From Vitellaria paradoxa (lineage: Eukaryota > Streptophyta > Magnoliopsida > Ericales > Sapotaceae), in NCBI GenBank assembly GCA_019916065.1, contig CM034234.1, positions 16,817,520 through 16,881,519 on the forward strand: a stretch of 64,000 nucleotides of DNA, written 5' to 3'. The stretch's first letter is position 1. Every line of letters starts with the position of its first letter. Positions 58,375 through 64,000 of this stretch are shown here, in pieces. Below the pieces are notes generated by a model, which saw only the letters and a list, made by a program, of their open reading frames with translations, searched no databases and had not been told where the DNA came from. The translations under genes and the position numbers were made by a program.

Positions 58375-59272
58375 TGTTGGGCATAATAATACTAAAGCTG
58401 TACTCTTGCCGAACAGGTTTAGTCTGGTGCCACGTGGCGCGGTGCCGAGCAAATTCACATAAGCCACTTAGCCACTTGCCGAGCACGTTCCGTCTGGACA
58501 CGTGGCATCCCGCCGAACAACTGATTATTGGCACGAGAGTTCCACGTGAGTGTTATACGTGAGTACACGATTTAGAGTTAGTGCTCTAAAGAGTACCTTG
58601 AACCTCGACATCAATAAACAATGTATAACCACGTGGCTATAGCCGAGGAATCTAGTTTGCTCGGCCTATCTGTCGATGGCCAGTAAATGTCAAACCTAGG
58701 GCCCACAGCCTTTAAAGAAGGCTCATGACCATAAATGCACCTTAGTTAGGATTGAACTAGGTACTTGTCTCTGGAGATGTAACTAAATCGGTCTATCTCG
58801 TCACGATTCGGTGGCTGATGCGACAAGAAGACAGTATGACCCTGAAATTCAGGTTGTAATGCCGTGTTAAACCGCCAGAAGCATTAAATGAAAGGCACGG
58901 TGTATTAATGAGGGGTCTGAGGCATTAAATGAAGGGGAAGGGCATTTAAAGCAAGAGTGTAAAAGAGGGACACGGCAGTGTGCGTAATGTCGAGTCATAG
59001 GAATGTTGTAATCATTACTCAGACCACTATATATGGGATATACTACTGAATCACAGAGGTAAGCTGACTATTGCCAACTTAAACTTTGACTTCTTTATTT
59101 CCAGAAATCTTTCTTTCTTGGGTGACTTGCTGACTTAATCATCGGAGGGTTTTCCGGCCTGAGACCTCCTCTCCGGCCGTCACCTTTCTTTCTGTCTTTG
59201 TTCGGCAGGTCAGCGATTGCATTTCCGGTTGGCGTGGTCAGCAGTTCCGGCGGTAATTTCTGCTGCCGAACA
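58375..59272 (+). repeat. 3' LTR (898 bp)
   Basis: Same length and ends as the 5' LTR. It differs by eye at five positions (for example TCTA for TTCA near 58,585, and T for C near 59,006). Confidence 0.95.
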
Positions 59273-59277
59273 GAGTT

Positions 59278-59779
59278 GATATCGATTTGGGTACATTTTT
59301 GTGTGGGTAGATCTCCGGCGAAAGTTTGAAATCTTGACCCATGGATATAGCAGTTTCACGCGAGTTGGCATTTTTTGCTTTAAGGCACACGTTCTATGAC
59401 CGTTTCTGTGCGAGGAGATCTCTGGCGAAGGCTGGCCAGATGGCGACAAAGCTTTGAGATTCTGGGTTTAGAGGGATGCTGGTTTATGGGTTGGAACATG
59501 TGTCCAATAGGGAGCCGTGTTATTAGAATTGCAAGGGTTTCTCAATACTCTTGAATCAACCAAGTCTCTTCCACTATCTTTTGTAAGCTTCCTTTGCTAT
59601 AAAGAACCAATTTTTATTTTAAATTGTTTTTGGTTTATTTTATATCTATACTATAATACTAAAACTATATATTTCTCTTTTGTCCTCTCCTTCACCCTGA
59701 TCTTACATGATATAACTCTTTACTCTCCATTCTTTTTTTCTTTTTACAAAATTTTATTTTATTTTTAAAACAACTTTCT
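59278..59779. other. Shared segment right of the LTR insertion
   Basis: Colinear with about 13,004-13,490. It contains the duplicated GAGATCTC(C/T)GGCGAAG motif and the same unrecognised gene-like stretch. No intact ORF with support. Confidence 0.5.
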
Positions 59780-60410
59780 CTTTCTCTCTCTCTCTCTCTT
59801 TTCACACTTGGAATGCATAATAATAAAAACTTATTAAAAGAGAGTTACACACTCTCTCTACACAATTCTCCTGTCTATCAGTAAAAATTTGTATTACAAA
59901 AGAGTAAAAAAAATAAAAATAAAAAAATTGAAAAGTCACTTTTTCTCTCTCCATTTTGAATATATAATAATAAAAACTCATTAAAAGAAATTTGCATAAA
60001 AAAGAGTAAAAACAAAATAAAAAATAAAAAGAAATCTGAAAAGTCTCTCTCTCTACTTAGAATGTATAATAATAAAAACTAATTAAAAGAGAGTCATTCT
60101 CTTTGCACAATACTTCCGTCCATCAGTAAAAGTTTGCATTAAAAAATAGTAAAAATTAAACGAAAAATAAAAAGAAAACTAATACTTTCGTCCATCAGTA
60201 AAAGTTTGCATTAAAAATAGTAAAAACTAAACGAAAAATAAAAAGAAAACTAAAAAGTTACTCTCTCTCCACCTGGAATGTATAATAATAAAAGTTCATT
60301 AAAAGAGAGTCACTCTCTCTCTCTTCACAATACTCCGTCCATTAGTAAAAGTTTGAATTAAAAAAAGAGTAAAAATAAAAAAAAACAAAACAAAAAAGTC
60401 ACAATTTTTT
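59780..60410. repeat. CT-rich and ~125-150-bp tandem repeats (copy B)
   Basis: Same array as 13,490-14,070, with a shorter CT tract. There is an additional ~70-bp internal duplication (about 60,110-60,182 and 60,183-60,254, both with TCCATCAGTAAAAGTTTGCA). Confidence 0.75.
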
Positions 60411-60419
60411 TTCAATTTC

Positions 60420-61835
60420 TCTCTCTCTATTGCATAAACTGATTGACTTTACTTATCATAAACTTCTCTCTCTAATTCTTTCAAGATTTTGTTCTTCCAT
60501 CAGTTAATAAAAAAAAAAAGAGGAGGCAATGAAGTATCAACAACAACGAAGTGCGGGTGAATCATCGAACTCGACAAAGCTCGCCACTTCAAGTATGCAT
60601 AGCATGTAGTCTGATATATATATATATATATATATAAGCCTGTATGCATAATATCTGGTTTAGGCATTAGGAGTTTGAGCGAGATAAAATAATTTTTTTA
60701 ACTAAAAAAAAGTTAAGACTTTTTAATAATTTTAAGCTTAAAACTCAGTTCAAAATTATCTCTTTCTAATTCTTTGAAGATTTTATTATTCGATCAGTGA
60801 AAAAATGATGAAATTATGTAATTTTATTAAAATATTTTGTTATGTATATAAAAATTATATTTTGTCTATAAAAAATATTATTTAATTTCGTGGATCCTAC
60901 GGGTCAATACTTGTATATATATATATATATATATATATTTTCTTGTTCTTTACTTTATGTCGGGTTTTAATTTTAATCTCTGTTAACATATAAATTTTGT
61001 TACGGTGAAGATCAGTGCAATTTGCTAGGCATTTTGAAAGCTATTCTGTTTTCGCAGCAATCCTCCCGTGAGCATATATGTATATCAGTGTATGCATGCA
61101 TACAATTGGTTTGTAGAAAGAGGTGTTTTGCACCACTTGGGAACTGAACTCCCCAGCGAACACAATAATCCAAGTGTCATATGGTTTGATTATTTCAAGT
61201 TTTTGGTCTATAAGATTGTGTATGCTTACACTTGCTAATCATAGAGAGGATTCTTATGCTTATATCTTGGAATAACAGACAAATCTGAATTATTTCGATA
61301 CTTCTCTTCGTTATATAGTTCCCTGAATAGGACAAATTAAGGAATGTTACATAGATGAGGAGGAAAAGGAAATGGTTTTCTTCAGCAAAGAAAGCTTTCA
61401 GTCCAGAGTCCAAGAAAAAGAAAGGCCAGATTTGTGAAATTTTCAGCATGATTCTTTTGGCTCTGCTCTAAGTACGTTAAATTTTGACGGGCTTGCGATC
61501 CATTTAGTAAATGTTTTTCAGAAATCAAATAAATCCGAATCGAAATTGTCCGGGAAGGAAAAATCTGCTGTTCCGGAATCCTCACCTTCAGAGACTGTCA
61601 CAGTGTCTCGCCCTCTTCCTCCGCCGGAAGAGGTGAAATTGACCGGAGTGGAAGATGAAAAACTAAACATGCTTACTCTGTTGCAGTTGCCACTGCTGTG
61701 ATAGCTGAGGCTGCAGTTACAGCTGCTCAAGCTGCTGCAGAGGTTGTTCGGCTCACTGCCGTGACTAGGTTCACAGGCAAATCAAAAGAGGAAGGGGCAG
61801 CAATCAAAATCCAAACAGATTTCCGTGGGTACGTG
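60420..61835 (+). pseudogene. Broken 5' part of an IQD gene (copy B)
   Basis: Coding pieces at 61,355-61,429 (MRRKRKWFSSAKKAF...) and 61,522-61,835 (ends [11 protein letters not shown]). The donor position after exon 1 reads AT, exon 2 shifts frame near 61,662, and no later exons follow to the window end. These are the same faults as in copy A. The region from 61,150 to about 62,090 is almost identical to copy A, much closer than the glucanase or viral parts. (TA)n microsatellites are at 60,617-60,636 and 60,916-60,938. Confidence 0.75.
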
Positions 61836-63277
61836 GTATATCTCCTTTGTTGACATACATAAAAACTATAATTCATGTTTTGCATTATTGTTTAAATTCT
61901 CCTTGCCACGGCATTTTGTTTAAATTGATGCCATTTCGTCACAAATTAGTTTCAATGTTATTTTGATGAAAATGCTCTCAAAAGTCGTTCAGTTTGAGCA
62001 CAAGGATATCTATAAATGTAATTCTACCACTCAAAAGCTGCATTTGAATCGCATTAGATTCTCCTAGGAAAAAGATTCAGTTTGCTAGCTTAATAAGAAT
62101 ATTTTGTTGTGCATTTTATTTGAGAATTAATTAGTCATAATATGCGACTGATTCACTGACTGGAATAGCTAATATTCTTCAGCTGGTGGAGTTATTTTTT
62201 TAGGGTTAAACAACATAATCATATTACATCATTAGTTTTCAAGCATAATAATGTTCATTATTTAATATCTTGTATATTTTTAATATAAAATATTATTTTT
62301 CTATCATTTTTTGATTTTATACAATCTTATTTACCATTCGATATAAGTTACGACTCTCTGATTTAGGAATCTAATTCACAATACAAATCTCGATTTGACA
62401 TCTATACTAACGAGAGAAAATGTTTTCATGCAGCCAATCCCAAGTTATTGGGACATAGGCTTATTGAATTAAGATGAATTGGGTTTCACCAAGAGTTATA
62501 AGGACGGAGGGGGTTTAAAAAAGTTAAAACCAACACCCTTGATGTATGCCATGGTCTGGGTTGGGTTCCAACCCAAAAGATTGATTCGTTAGGTGGAGTA
62601 ATTGCCTGAACATGTGACCCATGAGTCAGGACCAATCCTTACGGTTCAGACTATCTTGCCTACTCTTTCTTGAAGCGCTTGGTGTGGAATCAAACCTTGA
62701 CCAAGTCATTGTGATACTATTTTGTCACAGGTTAGGTTTCTACCCAAAAGATCGATCCGTCCCACTCAAACTGACACCAAGATCATTCCTTCCTAGGCTG
62801 ATGTGGGATCGTGACACTATGGCACGACCGTGATATAGGATTTATAAGTGCATTTTCTATGCTTATTTATAGTTGTAGCTCCTCTGTCTTATAGAAATAA
62901 GTAATGGTAGTTCCCAACTTAATATTGGCATGTTAAGTTATTATGTATCTTGCCAACTCCATCAATACTTTTCTAATTGGACTTTTGTAATTTTAATGAC
63001 TATAGGTGCATTATTATTTTCTTTAAAATTTATTCTCTATCAATTCATTTTCTTCTCCCTTTTCTCAATTTATATTATTTTTCTGCCAATTCTTTTCATT
63101 TTTCTTTTTTTAATTGATAGAGATTATGTAGGATAATTAAGAGAGAATAGGTAGTGAGGTTGAGGAAGCTTAAAGAAATAGAAGTTAGATAGTATTTGTG
63201 GAATTTTATTGGTTCCACATCTTGTAGCTAATGCCAAGTGCCTGGAACACGACTTTATTAAGTTGAACTGTTATACT
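61836..63277. other. Downstream of IQD fragment to the right end of duplication copy B
   Basis: Colinear with 15,694-17,205, including the SINE-like piece near 62,434-62,475 and part of the TGTCACG... segment, whose left end is deleted here. No gene. Confidence 0.45.
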
Positions 63278-64000
63278 ATTGTAGCTTGATCCTTAATTGA
63301 TGCATAAAGTTTATTTTCTTCCTTGAAGAATTGTTTAATCTTAATTTATAAGTATTGTAGGGAGGTGTAGTTTTTTTATATATCATCGCAATAAATATTT
63401 TAAATATTCTATTGAAATACATAATGTGGTTCCCTTTTCAAATATGTCAAAGTTGGGCCCAATGTAAATATATGGTTTTAGTAAAAAAATTTGACTTTTT
63501 TTGTTTTTATTTTTTATTTATTTATCTTTTTGGGCGTGTTTTGGCTAAAGTAAAAAACCTTTTCAAACTCCCTATTTTTTTCAAATAAGTCCATTTTGAT
63601 TCCAAGCTCCACAGATTGAAACAAACTGAGGTTGTTGTTTTTCAATTTACTTACTATAGTTTTGTAGAGTATTGGGTGAAGCTCCTTTGCCTTGTAGAAA
63701 TAAGCAATTGCAGTTCCTAACTTAATATTGTCATGTTAAAGTATTATGTATCTTGCAAACTCCATATATACTTTTCTAATTAGACTTGTGTAATTTTGAT
63801 AACTAGGGTAAAGGCGCACACCTAGGTGTGTACATTATTATTTTCTTTCAATTTTATTCTTTATCAATTCATTTTCTTCTCCCTTTTCTCAACTTATATT
63901 ATTTTTTTGCAAATTCTTTTTATGTTTATTATTTTATTGATAGATGTTATATAGGAAAGTTAAGGGAGGTTAAGTAGTGAGGTTGAGGAAGGTTAAAAAA
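62870..64000 (+). repeat. ~800-bp-spaced direct repeat at the window end
   Basis: 62,870-63,175 and 63,675-64,000 (open end) are direct repeats, recognisable by AGAAATAAG..., CTTAATATTG.CATGTTAA, TATGTATCTTGC and GTGAGGTTGAGGAAG. Both match 16,775-17,105 of copy A. The second unit keeps a GCACACCTAGGTGTGT-like inverted motif, as in copy A, which the first unit has lost. No gene in the spacer 63,278-63,660. Confidence 0.7.

Larger units (their letters stand above)
47177..59272 (+). mobile_element. Ty3/Gypsy LTR retrotransposon, Tat lineage, 12,096 bp
   Basis: Complete structure: 5-bp target duplication GAGTT (47,172-47,176; 59,273-59,277), two 898-bp LTRs starting TGTTGGGC and ending GCCGAACA, a primer site, gag-protease, reverse transcriptase-RNase H, a second archaeal-type RNase H, integrase, a long 3' region with tandem repeats and an antisense gene, and a polypurine tract. 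RT before integrase defines Ty3/Gypsy. The second RNase H and the long 3' region with an antisense ORF are known features of Tat (Ogre/Retand-type) elements. No chromodomain was seen. LTRs differ at 5 positions by eye (about 0.6%), so the insertion is recent. The coding region has one in-frame stop and three frame breaks. The unoccupied site is in copy A near 13,000. Confidence 0.96.

Noticed and set aside
1..64000. CRISPR array, tRNA, rRNA or bacterial-type operon
   Set aside because: None seen. The direct repeats present are microsatellites, tandem arrays and LTRs, and TGGTATCA sites are retroelement primer sites, not tRNA genes.

Overview
This is a repeat-rich, very AT-rich piece of a plant nuclear genome, most likely a eudicot. 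The evidence is two pathogenesis-related type glucan endo-1,3-beta-glucosidase genes (GH17) with an intron inside the signal-peptide region, broken IQ67-domain (IQD) gene pieces, an endogenous plant pararetrovirus, a Tat-type Ty3/Gypsy retrotransposon and a hAT element. No bacterial-type operon, rRNA, tRNA or CRISPR was seen.

The main architecture is a large tandem segmental duplication. Copy A runs from the left edge (open) to about 17,205. Copy B runs from about 28,346 (its viral part from about 27,430) to about 63,277. The shared order is: endogenous caulimovirid (1-5,995 / 27,430-34,435), AT-rich foldback block (6,000-7,960 / 34,440-36,446), intergenic DNA and promoter, glucanase gene (10,868-12,114 / 43,902-46,027), 3' flank, tandem-repeat block (13,490-14,070 / 59,780-60,410) and broken IQD gene (14,100-15,693 / 60,420-61,835). 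Copy B is much longer because of a hAT element with 8-bp target duplications (36,782-38,664), about 2.8 kb of copy-B-only DNA (40,535-43,320), a longer glucanase intron and a 12.1-kb LTR retrotransposon (47,177-59,272, TSD GAGTT). The matching unoccupied sites are visible in copy A.

The spacer between the copies (17.2-27.4 kb) holds a decayed plus-strand relative of the antisense gene carried by the LTR element (18,389-20,794), a possible copia-type LTR remnant, two weak minus-strand host exon candidates and a long AT hairpin next to the viral insertion.

The only genes that look intact are the two glucanases. Both keep the two catalytic glutamates, but they differ mostly by amino-acid-changing substitutions. 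The viral copies are riddled with stops. The LTR element is young by LTR identity (5 differences in 898 bp by eye), yet its coding region has one in-frame stop and three frame breaks. Its most unusual part is a multi-exon antisense gene (55,016-57,867, minus) whose introns have proper splice sites. Identity and counting statements were made by eye, without alignment tools.
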